From Grammothele lineata (taxonomy: Eukaryota; Basidiomycota; Agaricomycetes; Polyporales; Polyporaceae): a stretch of 64,000 nucleotides of DNA. A model generated the notes under the pieces. It was not told the DNA's origin, did no database searches, and was given only the letters and a program-made list of their open reading frames with translations. The translations under genes and the position numbers were made by a program. Shown piece by piece: positions 36,301 to 47,800 of the stretch. The stretch's first letter is position 1, and each line of letters begins with the position of its first letter. The stretch lies in assembly GCA_002150815.3 (NCBI GenBank), contig NDFF03000372.1, positions 62,001 through 126,000 on the forward strand. The letters are read 5' to 3'.

Positions 36301-37575
36301 TCCGCGCCCAGCGGCCCTCGGTCTTGATTCACGACCTCGAACCCGTCCTCCACCACCGCTTGCCGCAACTCAGCTCAGTGTCAGCGCTCGCCCTCCCCGA
36401 CAGGTACCACTTCGTGTGACCCTCCGTTCTCGAACAGCGCTTTGCAATCGCAAACCGTTCACCCGAAGATTGAGGTCCACGTACGTCTCCGCCTGTCTCC
36501 GCTCCTCGCGAGTCGCGCTCCGCATATGGCGCCTATGCCGGCTTGCAGGGGCAGAACACCTCATAACGTCCACACCGCTCTACCGGCCACCGCTTACCGC
36601 AAAGCGATCGCTCTTTGTGCCTGCTCATCCGGCAGACTGCAGCCTGCCGGCGATTACGACAATGACATCGTTACAACTCAACTAGTGTCGAATCCACTCG
36701 CCTTCTCGCAGCGTTTGCCAGTCCTTAGCGCATGATGTATTGCGCCCTTCGCCCCACTAAGGACCGCCTGCACCAACGTTTCTTCTGGCTGCTGTGACCC
36801 TTAGTTCCCCCTTCGGCAGTAGGGGGCCAGATGCCTGTGTCGTAACTGTTATGCTGCGAATCCCGAGGGCCACCCATGCCGTACTGTCGCTGTCACCCCG
36901 CATTCGACGCGGACGGTCGTCAAGCTTCATCGAGTCCAACGTCTTCCGACTGTCCCGGGCGAACGGAAACGTCGAGCACCCCGCTCGCTCGCTCGGCGCC
37001 TTTAATGAGAAGGGTCAATATTACAGGTCGCCGGCATTTACGAGCGCCACTCCGTCGGGCCCATTGTGGCGCGCGGAGGAGATCGGGAGATCGCCAAAAT
37101 CAACTCCGCCGTTTCCCATGTGCGTCCACAATTCTTGCCCCGAAACACTTGCCTCAGCTATCCCCCCGGAAATGACGCGCGGCCCGCAGTCTCATGCCAA
37201 ACACAACTCTGCGGGCCTCACGTCGTATATGGATCATTCCTCTGGGTGTCGCAGCCTTCCTACAATATCCATGTCGAGTTTGTAAGAATCGCGCGGCTGC
37301 TTCAGGCGAGAACGTCCGAGTCGCACGCAGCGCTTAGGATTTTGTCTTTACCTTTCAGCTAAGGACGTATGATTGCCATGAAGACCGCTTACGAGACTAC
37401 GCGCTAGAAAATAATCTAGAGTGGGCGCGGCATCACACTTCTCGGTTATCTCGCATTTTACCCTCGTACACATCTATTGCAAACCTAGGCCTCCAACTCC
37501 GAAGATAGACCCTTGTCCCGGGGAGTATGTATTGGCTGCTGGTCGAGTCCCTACGGGGCCATCACTCCCTTCGCC
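33343..37575. other. 4.2-kb region without a supported gene
   Basis: It should contain the promoters of the bZIP gene (right of its start) and the terpene synthase (left of its start). Open frames are short and overlapping. A GC-rich patch at about 36.1-36.4 kb carries frames on both strands (for example 36108-36368, minus) with no recognised family. No transposase or reverse-transcriptase motif was seen. Confidence 0.45.
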
Positions 37576-38755
37576 ATGCCCTCCACACTCTTTTCCTTCG
37601 TTCTCCCTGATCTCCATGCTCTCACTCCCTGGCCGGGCGAGTGCAATCCCAACCACGCGAGGTTCGCCGAGGAAGGCCCAGAGCGGGCCGCCCTTTACCA
37701 ACACCTCCCCTCTCGCAAGCAAGCTTTCTTCCAGGCGAAGACCGGCGAGCTCCTCGCCGCCTACTCCTTCCCCGAAGGCTCATTCGAGCGTCTACGGGTC
37801 ATTCGCGATTTCATCGACCTCCTTTACGTCGTCGACCTCACTACCGATGACCAAGTTGGCACCGCTGCCTGGGGCACTGGACAGACGTTCTACAACAGCT
37901 TGCGCCATGACGATTTTGACGACGGCTCGGAGCTTTGTCGGCTGACAAAGAAGTACGTATTTGCTACCTACTTCTCCCGCGTCCCCTCCCTTCGCGCTGT
38001 TGACGTTTACCTCTTATTAGATTCACCAAGGGTCTGCGCGAGGCGTGCCACCCTGTATGTCCTTCGCATTACGACCGGTTCGTCGAGCAGTGCCGGCAGT
38101 ATACCGAAGCGACCGCGAAGGAAGCCGAGTATCGCGAACGAGATGTTGTCCTTGACCTGGAGGCGTACAAGCTTTCAAGGCGAAACGCGAGCGCCGTCCG
38201 CCCCTGCCTCACGCTCGCCGGCATTGCAATAGGCAGCGACCTCCCCGACGAAGTCATTGATCATCCCGCATTCCACGCCATGCACATAGCCGCGGCAGAT
38301 ATGGTTTGGTGGGCTAACGTGTGTCCCTTCTCCTGCCCAGCCTTTGCTCGCGTGCTCACGTCCACTCGGCTGTCTAGGATCTCTACTCTTACAACATGGA
38401 GCAGTCCATGGGTCACGCGGCGCACAACGTGCTCACTGTCCTCATGCGCTCTAAGCGGCTCGACCTGCAAGGAGCGGCCGACGCCGTTGGTGCATACTAC
38501 GCACAACTCGTGCGCACCTACCTCGACGCCAAACGCCGCCTTCCCTCCTGGGGCCCACATGCAGACGCCCTCGTCGCCGCTCACGCGCGGGGAATGGAGG
38601 CCTGGGCTGCCGGCAACCTCGACTGGTCCTTCCACACCCCCCGCTACTTCGGCGCCGCGCGCGACGCTGTCCGCAAAGCCCGCATCGTCGCGCTCTACCG
38701 CCCCCGACGTGCGGCACCAGGCCCGCCGGCCGCCGTCGCGGCGCGACGCGTCTAG
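37576..38755 (+). CDS. class I sesquiterpene synthase (basidiomycete type)
   Basis: Three exons (37576-37952, 38021-38318, 38378-38755) give 350 residues, normal for fungal sesquiterpene cyclases. It should ionise farnesyl diphosphate with Mg2+ and cyclise it; the product cannot be predicted. The start FSFVLPDL..WPGECNPN matches the usual N-terminal block. The NSE metal motif is intact, N225-D-L-Y-S229-Y-N-M-E233, with the exon 2/3 junction falling between N225 and D226. The RY dimer is R314-Y315 (HTPRYFG), and a pyrophosphate-sensing arginine pair is at 179-180. The first aspartate motif is atypical: D87-L-T-T-D91-D92, with Leu where D or E is usual. The last ~20 residues are Arg/Pro/Ala-rich. 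No P450, reductase or transporter lies within the window to form a cluster. Confidence 0.93.
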
Positions 38756-39685
38756 GCCCCGCGTCGAGACTGCCAGCGGGGCGGGCGTCGGCGGTCGTGC
38801 CACGAGGAGCGCCCCCGCACGCGCGGGGGGTTGGTTGGCGCCCATATGCCGCCGGAAGCCCGATCGGGGCTGGGCCCCACTTCATCCGTGCGCCGATGCG
38901 CGGGGGTGGCTGGTCGCCGCGAGGGTCGTTGGCTGACCAGGGAACCAGGGACGGGGACTTGTGGGCAGTCACGGACGTGCAAGGCACGGCCAGGTCTGCG
39001 AGGCCGCGCGCCGGGCTGCGCCGTGGCACACCCCACGCGACCGGTCAGCGCGGGCGGGGTTGGTTTGATGTATACCCAAGAGGGGGCTAGCGTTTCGACG
39101 CGTCTCGCGGGTGCGGGTGGGCGATGCGACGCGCAGAAGCCAGGACCGAGGGAGCTGTGGTCAGGACTTACTGTATTCCGTCTAGCCCTAATGCATTAAT
39201 CTCAATTTGTATATGACGCACTCTCGTAAGGGTATGCGCTTGTGTTGGGGACGGCTAAGGCATTCCATCATTAGTATTTGCGAGCCTGAGGGTTCGCGTT
39301 TCACGCGGTTCTTTAGCACCACTAAAACTTCCGCGCCTTCGGAGACGCATCAGACTGGACCGCTTTTCAGTCCCCACAAGTAATGTACTGCGATATGACA
39401 ACTCGTATGGAGGGTCCGTATTAGTGATGCGAAACATAACGAGGTATAGCAGTCCGGAGGAGATGGTAATAATATAGACGACTACTGTGGGGACGGGAGG
39501 AGTTATACTTCTTCCACACTTTCAGGGCACCGTTATGCACTACTTGTATTATATACTGATCGTCTGTGCTCGAGAGCTAACCAAGCGATTAGAGTCCGCA
39601 CCGTAGTCCGTAGTGTCACACTGGATGTCCTGCTGAGACACCGGGTTGGGCCGGTCGAGGAAAGCAAGACGACACGTTGCACGTT
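38756..39685. other. convergent intergenic region
   Basis: About 930 bp between the stop codons of the terpene synthase and the guanylyltransferase. The first 350 bp are very GC-rich and the rest is AT-richer. I see no gene or repeat here. Confidence 0.6.
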
Positions 39686-41201
39686 TCACAAGAGTTGTTT
39701 CCAGCCAGCCTCGCGACATTTCTTGACAAGGCGCTTGACCTCCTGCGAGCGTGCGCGGGTGGTGACGAGGAGAGTATCGGGCATATCGACAATGATGAGA
39801 TCATCGACGCCCAAGAGCGAAACCAATCTGCCGGACCCGGGGACTACAATTCCACCGGCCGCCTGCTCAGTAACGACTGTGGGAACGCACATCAGCTGTT
39901 ATCGTTGTAACATGAATCCCGGACCGGGGAACATACCAAGACCGCCATCGCCGAGGATGCGAGGTTGGTTCGATTCGGCAGGAAGAAGGTCCGCAAGCGA
40001 TGAGAAGTCTCCGACGTCGTCCCAGCCTAGAAGGAGGCGTAAAGCATCAGCATTGAGAGTTCGCGTACGAGAAGAATGTGGTTTACCGAAGGTAGCCGGT
40101 ACTACCGCGACCTTACGGTCCATGGCGGCTGGCTCCGCAACCGCGTTGTCGATAGCGATCTTCTCGAGAGTCGGCCACACTTCGTCGAGGACTTTCTGGC
40201 GCAGGTTCTCGTCATCCCACGCAAGCGCGATCTTCTGCAAACCCTCGTGCAGCTCCGGCATGTATTCCTTGAGAAGCTCCATAAGGAATGTTGCCTTTGT
40301 CACGAACATACCGGCATTCCAGCGGTAGTTCCCCGTCTTGATATAGGCCGCCGCCGTGCGTGCGTCGGGCTTCTCTTTGAAACTCGATACCAGTCGCGCA
40401 TTGGGCGCATCGGGCATTCCGAGCTTCTCGCCCAAACGCACGTAACCGAACCCAGTCGACGGATGGGACGGTGCAATACCAATGGTGACCAGGTAATCCT
40501 TCCTTGCAACCTCGACCGCTTCGGCAACTGCCGAGAGAAAAGCGTCGTCGCCGGAAATCATGTGATCCGCGGCGAAGGAACCGATGATTGCGTTCGGGTC
40601 ACGGATCGCGAGGACGGCCGCGGCAAGACCGATGGCGGCCATGGACTCCTTCGCGCTAGGTTCACAGAAGAGGTTATGTGGAAGAAGGTCGGGGAGCTGC
40701 TCAGTGATGCTCTTAACGTGGGCAGGACCTGCAACGATGGCGGTGCGAGAAGCGGATGAGAGGGGAATAAGACGGTCCCAAGTCGCTTGGATGAGAGAGC
40801 GACCCTTGAGGGTAAGGTCTAGAAGGAACTTGGGATGTCCCTCTCGGGAAAGGGGCCACAGGCGCGTACCGGCACCACCAGCAGGAATGACGACCCAGAA
40901 GCCGGGAATTTCACGAACACCGAAGGGGAACTGAGCGAGCGCATTGTCGCTTAAAGGTGAAGGGACGTAGATGCTTGGTGGAACAGCAAGAGAGGTAACA
41001 GAATTGGGCGTGAGGAAAGGAGTCTTCGCGCGGAGTTGGGGACTACCGGGAGCGGGTGTCGTAAAGCCTGGTGTTCCAAGCCTGGACCCATTTCCGTTCT
41101 ACGAAAGACATTAGCATGAATACTTTGGCAGACACGATGAAGGGAAAAGAGACTATGCCGACCGGCGGGTCCTCAAAAATGAAATTGAGGAGCGCAGCCA
41201 T
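39686..41201 (-). CDS. bacterial-type (ManC-like) mannose-1-phosphate guanylyltransferase
   Basis: Four exons (41163-41201, 40087-41098, 39937-40026, 39686-39876) give 443 residues. It should make GDP-mannose from GTP and mannose 1-phosphate. The nucleotide-binding signature PAGGAGTRLWPLSREGHPK is at 85-103. Further family motifs are IGSFAADH (185-192), KEKPD (254-258), WNAGMFV (273-279) and GWDDVGDFSSL (351-361), with the C-terminal block VSLLGVDDLIIVDMPDTLLV. These belong to the ManC/COG0836 class of bacteria, closest in feel to actinobacterial proteins, not the Psa1/VIG9 class usual in fungi. A ~70-residue Pro/Ser-rich N-terminal extension precedes the core. The first exon (13 codons) is the least certain part because its donor CCG|GTCGGC is weak. 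The other introns have normal fungal borders. Confidence 0.9.
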
Positions 41202-41295
41202 GATGCGCGATGTGATCATCCAACGTGCATGAAGTCTGCGGAGGTGAGGCAGTAACCATGTCCCAAAAGCGATCATGATACGCTTATGCAGTGCA

Positions 41296-41842
41296 CTACT
41301 TGGGCAACGCTCGCTGCGGGGACACGTCGCAGATGTTCAAACATTGTGCGCCCCGCGAGAAGACTCCAAGTGCCGCGCAAACAGCGTTCTGCGCCTTCGC
41401 GGCGGCGATACTGCCCCGTGTCAGCCGCAACGACGCAGATAGATGGATAGCTGACGCGAGCTCGACCACCGAACGGCTCTAGCCAACGGCGAAAACAACA
41501 TGTTTATCGATAATGTTGCGCCCTTGCTGCTTGCTCGCCCGCCCAGGGCCAAACGAAGAAGGCGCGGACGCGAGATTTGCCAGAGCATGAGATGCCAACA
41601 TACCTGAAGACCCTCTTTGACCTGACGCTCGAGGCTCGCGTTCGCTTGTCGGAGTTCGTGGCACTCAGAGCGCAACTCAGCAATCTCCATTTGCTATGAC
41701 CCAGTCGTCAGAATGTGTCGTTGACGTGGACCGCAATACCGGCTGGACTCACCGACTTGTGAACGGCTTCCAGGATCTGCCGGAACATAAGCTCAATAGC
41801 AGGCCCGCCGGGAGCCTGAACGGGCACGACAGTGGGATCCAT
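41296..41842 (-). CDS. small coiled-coil protein, unknown
   Basis: Three exons (41753-41842, 41604-41693, 41296-41478), all joined in phase 0, give 120 residues. Residues ~13-60 (AIELMFRQILEAVHKSQ, then EIAELRSECHELRQANASLE) form a strong heptad-type helix, probably a coiled coil. The remaining 60 residues are Ala/Leu/Ser-rich. The start is the first ATG of the frame; the frame is open further upstream but without ATG. The stop is only 94 bp before the proposed ATG of the guanylyltransferase on the same strand. The exon 2 donor (CAG|GTATGT) is also phase-compatible with the acceptor of guanylyltransferase exon 2 at 41098, so these exons may instead be the true 5' end of that gene. Confidence 0.45.
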
Positions 41843-44800
41843 TGGTGGCGTGACAACTGCGAGCGTAGGAGAGAGTGGTGGTAGAGTGTTGAGAGGAAGG
41901 CGGGAAGGATGCACGGATGGATAAAGAGGCGGCTTGACGTGTCCGCCGCATTAACGCGCGCGAGCGCTGAACCGAGCGAGACCTTGCTGCGCGTGGCAGG
42001 GCCCGGCCGCGCCGGGAACCAGCGGGAGCAGGCGGGAGCACGGCTAAAGCACTCGTGGGAATCTCTCTATATGGGCGTCAACTTATGGTCGCCGACGCAC
42101 CACCGTCCACCACCGTGGCCCCTCGAGCTCGTGCCGGGCCAGCAGTGGGTGGAAGCCAATCTCATGCACCCGTCGTGTACCACAGGATGTCCGACCGGGC
42201 TCTGATACCTTGCGAGTTGAGCTTAACGTGACGGCCAGCTCTGTCAGGGTGTCTGAACAGCTTTTTGAGTCCCGGTAGACTCGGATACTTGAACGCTGTC
42301 GTGGACCGCAAATAGCCATCCGGCGGAGAGTCATTACCGTTCCGGACATCAGTCGAGCAGTGGCAGTTACATAGCGCTGTGCTTGAAGAAAAATTGGCTG
42401 TCTGGGTAACCTGAAAGGTCTCCCGGGTAATGGAGTGAATTTGAACCAGCGAGTTCTCGGAAGGTCACTTGAATGACTATGGAATTTCGAGCCAGAGTCA
42501 GCTACCAATTCGACTAATGCTGTATTAAAACAGGCAGGTGTACATGAACAGCAAGGTTCACCGTCTAGACTCTGAATGTTCAACCCTCGGCTGCCTTGTG
42601 AGGGGAGTAGCTATAGATACGCCTAGCCATTCAAACGCTCGAAGGATAGCAGTAGGATAGCTGCACACATGTGGACGCTTTCATGAGCTATCACGGGTTT
42701 CCCAGCATCCTTTTAAGCACCCCGCGCGAGTCGGCGTTGGGTTTTCTGTTGTGGAACGTGACAAGTCGGTATCCATGTTAGCCTATCGCGGAGATAAATT
42801 CGGTCTCCGCTCACGCTCGCCCGCCGAATTGGATGCCGCCACTCAAACCGTCATCCGATAGTAACATTAGTTTGATGCGCCACGCGACGCAGACTGCAAC
42901 GTTGCGCAAGCAGCGACTGCGATGCGCAGCAACAACAGTGATGAATGGCCAGTGCAAGGAGTTGAATGAGCTGTAAGTCAGTCTCTGGGGCATGGATGCG
43001 CACCTCTCCGTGTCGAAGGCTCACTGAACGATGATGACCCGCCCAGTTGCACCTAGCGAATGCAGACAAACCACGTCCATCGTGGGCGGTCTCGAAGCGG
43101 TGATAGAGGGCGCTCTCTAGTTCTGCGACTAGAAAGCTGGCGCGACGCTTGTTGCCTGTGGGATTCATGCGCGCCGGAGTCATCTTCGCGAGAGCAGATT
43201 GCATAGATCGAGCGGATCTGCTCGGTGCCCTTGTGGAGTATGATGGCGTTGGCTTGGAAGGGGTCACGTCGTGGCTCCCTTCCCGGCTGGGTATGTTGTA
43301 AACATGGCGAAGAGACAGCCTTGAAGGGGGTTTAAGCGATACCTTCGCGGAGTAGCCTGAAGTATCAAGCATGCGTAGTAAAACAGTGTTGGAGGAGGCT
43401 TGAAGACGCACCTGTGGGTGTCTCCACTCCCTGCCACGTAGCAGACTAGATCTTTCGCCTACCCTGTGAGTGGGCTTGTTCCTTCCGCAGACTACATGTC
43501 ATCAATTCAAGGGGGTTACATAGGACAGATCGGTTTGGGCACCCAGGTTACTGCTTTCTGTGTCTCCCTTCTTTCCGTAACTGGAGGTGAGTTCCCAATG
43601 ATGACTGACCCTCAATTCTTTCAGAGTCTCCTCGTTCGACGTATGTTGAGCTTTTGAAGCGATCCAACAAGGTACCGGATTGTGGGGTGGTCTCCACTGG
43701 CAGTACCCGCAGCTTTGAACCCATTGAGAGCAAAGTTAGAGGTAGGCTGCAACAGCAAGAGACCGTGGGACGTGCTTATAACTAAACAGCTGTCATAGAA
43801 TATGCATGGTGGGGAGTTTCGAGGCCACAAAGAAGGGAGGAGAGACCGCATTCGTCAGCGATGTGTCCTGCTAGAACGAGACCGGGGGTGGCGCCCAACG
43901 CGAGCTGTGGCCAATCCCCATCCTTTGCTCCCGATGTTCCACCGCAACGCTTGCGTCACTATGGTCGGGATTTTAGACCACGCCTCCAGATCGACTATGT
44001 CACCTGAAAAGTGATGGCCACTCTCGAGGAGTCACATAGTCGGCACATACTCGGCGCGGTGCAAATTCGCTCCTCACTTTCCAACAGGTCACCTTCCGGG
44101 AGTGGTGGTTCTCTTCCCCTGAGACAATCCGACCGACCCCTGGGACCCTCAAGCCCGTAGCACACTGCCCTCTGCGTTAATTGGAGGGACAGAAGCCCCT
44201 TTTGGAGTTCCCGCACGCATAGGTGAGTTTAAGACGTGTTGCTGAGAGCCTCACGAGACTGCTCTCGATGCATTAAGCTCGCCAGCCTCGCATCTTCGCA
44301 ACAGGGCGGTTGTACGTGTTTCATGCACCTGCATCAGCCGGCAGCCGTCCTAGGCCCGACCTCCGTTCACCTGCCGCTTCACCCAATATAACCAACTCCG
44401 GAGTCGTAGATGGACCAATCGCAGTTCTGCATCGCAAGGTGAGGCTCAACGTGTCTCTCGTTGTATCTAGTGCTTAGGGGACAAGCGTGTTCGATCCTCA
44501 CCCTCGATTCTCGCTCGCGCTTCTCATGCGCCGTACACAGGGCAATGAGCGGTCCTCTGACTCTGTAAGTGCGATCTAGCCAAACGCAAAATTCCCCTCT
44601 AATGGTTCGTGCTAGATGCTTCCCGACCCGGGCGGCATGTAGTACGTGTTACATAAATATGATTCCATCCTCCTCCCAGACGGCTAATCGCACAGTTCTA
44701 GACGTTATTGCTCACAAACATTCTAGCAACCTTTTTGGAAAATATGTTGCGTTCCCAATGCAGGACCGTTGTAGGTGTTGCATGCGCATGCAAATGCTGA

Positions 44801-47800
44801 AGGTCTATTATAGGATTTTCTCGGATCTGGTAGCCCGACACCCCCGCTCCCCCATGCTAGGGGATGATTTATGCTAATGTACTCGGATATTCCTCTGGCA
44901 CCAGCATCTTCTTCTTGACACGCCTGCCGGTACATGGGCTTCCAAACCAGATTGATCATCCGAAGCCTAGCACATGGCGCCACTCATATCAGCCAGTCTC
45001 CGTGTTGTGCGTCAACCATATAGATATCAACACCAAGTCCTAACAGTTGTGCTCACAGCCTAGTTGCAGCTCGATTGGAGTTGAAGGAGATATCCTAGAC
45101 GAATTAATCTATCTATAGAAGTGTCCACTAAGTATACCAAAGGATCGAAACGTTCGCTAAGGTGCGTAAAAGTTTGCTCAGCAACAAACTTCTAGTATAG
45201 CCCCGTTAATAGCGAATCCCGGCATCCTCGAAAATTAGGAGGAGGCCTCGTGACATTCTAGAGTCGATCTGCGGCATTCCTATGGTTCGAGGGGTGAGGG
45301 GCTTGGATGTACAAATACCGAACGTTCACAGAACCCGCCGCCCATGGCTTCTTTTCGTGAGTCCCTATAATAGTCAATTCAAACATACCCAGAGGATTAC
45401 AAATGGCCGGCACGAGAACACCGGGAGACGCACCGAAGAACAACCTAGGCGTCTCAAGAAGGCTTCTTATATCACGCTTTCGGACGTAGTGTCCTCTGGT
45501 CGGAACGGGTCGTACCAGGCTGTCTGCACAGCGAGTCTGGGCTGCGAATGTTTATCACATACCCTCACATGTGGCACCCGAGTGCGTTACCTTCTGAAGG
45601 TGCGCTGACACAGTTTCACGTCATCGAGGACAAGCAGTGGTGGCCTGCAGGGTCGTAAACTTGACGATGACCCTGGAACGGCCTCCAGTCTAGTGGGTGG
45701 TTTGTCCACGCCTCATCACCCCTGGCCTCGAGCGACCCTTTTTGGGATGGCGAGCGCCTTCGGACACGTGTCACGGTTGCTCCATGCTCTCGGAAGCCAG
45801 GGTCGCCCAGAAACCTAATTCATCGTTCGCCATCTTCACGTCTCCAGACTATACCGGCACCTTCGATCTCCTACAATAGCGCACTTTTTGACCGTTCTAC
45901 GCGAAAGTTTTGTGGCTCAAGAGCCAAGAGAATGCCGTCTCGGCCCGGGCGTGCGCTCTGGCAGTGGCTTCTACTCTTGACACTGGTATGTTTTCTTCGC
46001 CCCTACATTTTCGTGATGAAAATGCGGTAAGCTGATCAATAAAAATTACATGTTTATTAGTAGATACATTTGTGCAGCAACAAATATCCGACATCTCCAT
46101 ACCGGTCCTTACTTGACCTTGCGGCGGTCGGGCGCGGGAAACATATTACACCAGTTTCAGTGGCACGGGCGAAGCTACCGGGTTATTCGATTACGTGCGA
46201 TACGCTTAGATTGCCCCCATAGAAGAAGCCTTGTGCTTGTTGGTAGCTACTTTTAGCGTCAAGAGGAGGGCGCTCCTTCAGGAAGCCGACCGTAACGAGT
46301 TGGGGCAAGCCTTCGTTAGTCCCACTGGCAGCCTGCGAAGAGTTGGTGCGAGCGACAGACTCGGAACCTGACTGAGGTGCGTTACCACAGCTTGTACCAG
46401 GCCTGTCAGCTGACACCACGGTAGCAGCGTGGGTGTAAACTGGTGTAGCGCCCTACGTTGCGACAGGCAGGCCGATCACAGATGGTTACCACTCCGCGGC
46501 GGCATGCAAACAACATAATCGGTTGCAGGCCGATATTTCGTTTATCGCACCGCTCTTATTTCCACGGCTGCACCTTATGATGCTACTCGATCAAGTATTT
46601 TAAACGGTCGGTCGTCGTCACTTGCGAACAGGGTTTCTTTATGTTATTGATACGCCTTTCGGGCCAATCTAAAGAAGGTGCCCCAATTTCTACGCAGACC
46701 GCACACGTTGGCACAAGAAGGCCAGCCATTCGTCGACGTTGTGTCGGCCGGGAGAGCTTCGGCTAACACATGTCGCTCAGGGTCAAATTACCACTCCAAG
46801 CACCTGGCGGCACCTTCCTCACTCTCGATCGGCGCCATGGCATGCCTCCCGGGCTAGTCTGAGGTTTCACGTCAAGTTCACGAAACCCTCGTAATGACCC
46901 AGCGGAGCTTCGGCCTCCCGACCTAACCCAGTGCGTACGTCTAGAGCACTCGGGCCATTCGATCGAAATATCGGTGGACTATTTTGACAGTTGTCAGAAC
47001 GCGTTATTACATACGGTATACGCATGGCCATTTGCCGGCCATGTCCGCCGGCGAAATTGACCAAGCTTGAGCGATTACGGTACGCCCTCACGAGTCTTGG
47101 AAGTTCCGCTTTTTTTCTCTCGCTTCACGCTGGAATGCGTGCTCGCCAAACCCTCGGTCCAGGGCCCCGTCGGTTGTGCGCGCAGCGACAGGGCTCTGGG
47201 TGGAGAATGACGAGAATCACCCGGCCTAGCACGCAGCGGCGTAACTTGTGCACCACACATTTCCACCAGATATGCTGCGCCCGCATTGCTATCGTAAAGC
47301 CCGTCCGACGCCTAGCGGTCTTGAAATTGCTTATACTGAGCATGTGCCCGGCGCGGCGGCCGATTGACTTCGAGTTCTGGCATGGACGAAGATGCCACGC
47401 TCGGAGCCGGGGCCCGGGAGTCGTCCGTGCGGCTCGGCCGTCGTCGGGCCAGGTGTGCTGCCTGCCTTAGACGGCAGGTGGGTGACAGCCACGGTGCACA
47501 AACTGTCACCGCGGCTGCTACCCGTAATGAACCCGTGCGAGACGAGAAGCTCTGCGAGGCTGGGCGTGGCACGGCCGCGCCGCGAGCCGACGCGTGCGGT
47601 GCGTCATCTGGTTGGATCGGGCGAGTCTAAACGCTCATTAATCCCTCGCGGGTTCCCATCGACTCCTCGCGTCCGAGCCGTTGATAGTCCATGCGTTCAT
47701 ATCCGAGACTGCTAGCGCCTACAGTGTCCTTGATGCAGAGCAGCTGTACTCCGAGCGCTGGAAGGTCAGGAACGGCGCAAGCGGCGCGGGAGCCTGAAGG

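Noticed and set aside
37576..41201. Terpenoid biosynthetic cluster
   Set aside because: Only the synthase is present; the neighbouring genes are a sugar-nucleotide enzyme and an unknown coiled-coil protein, with no P450, oxidoreductase or transporter.
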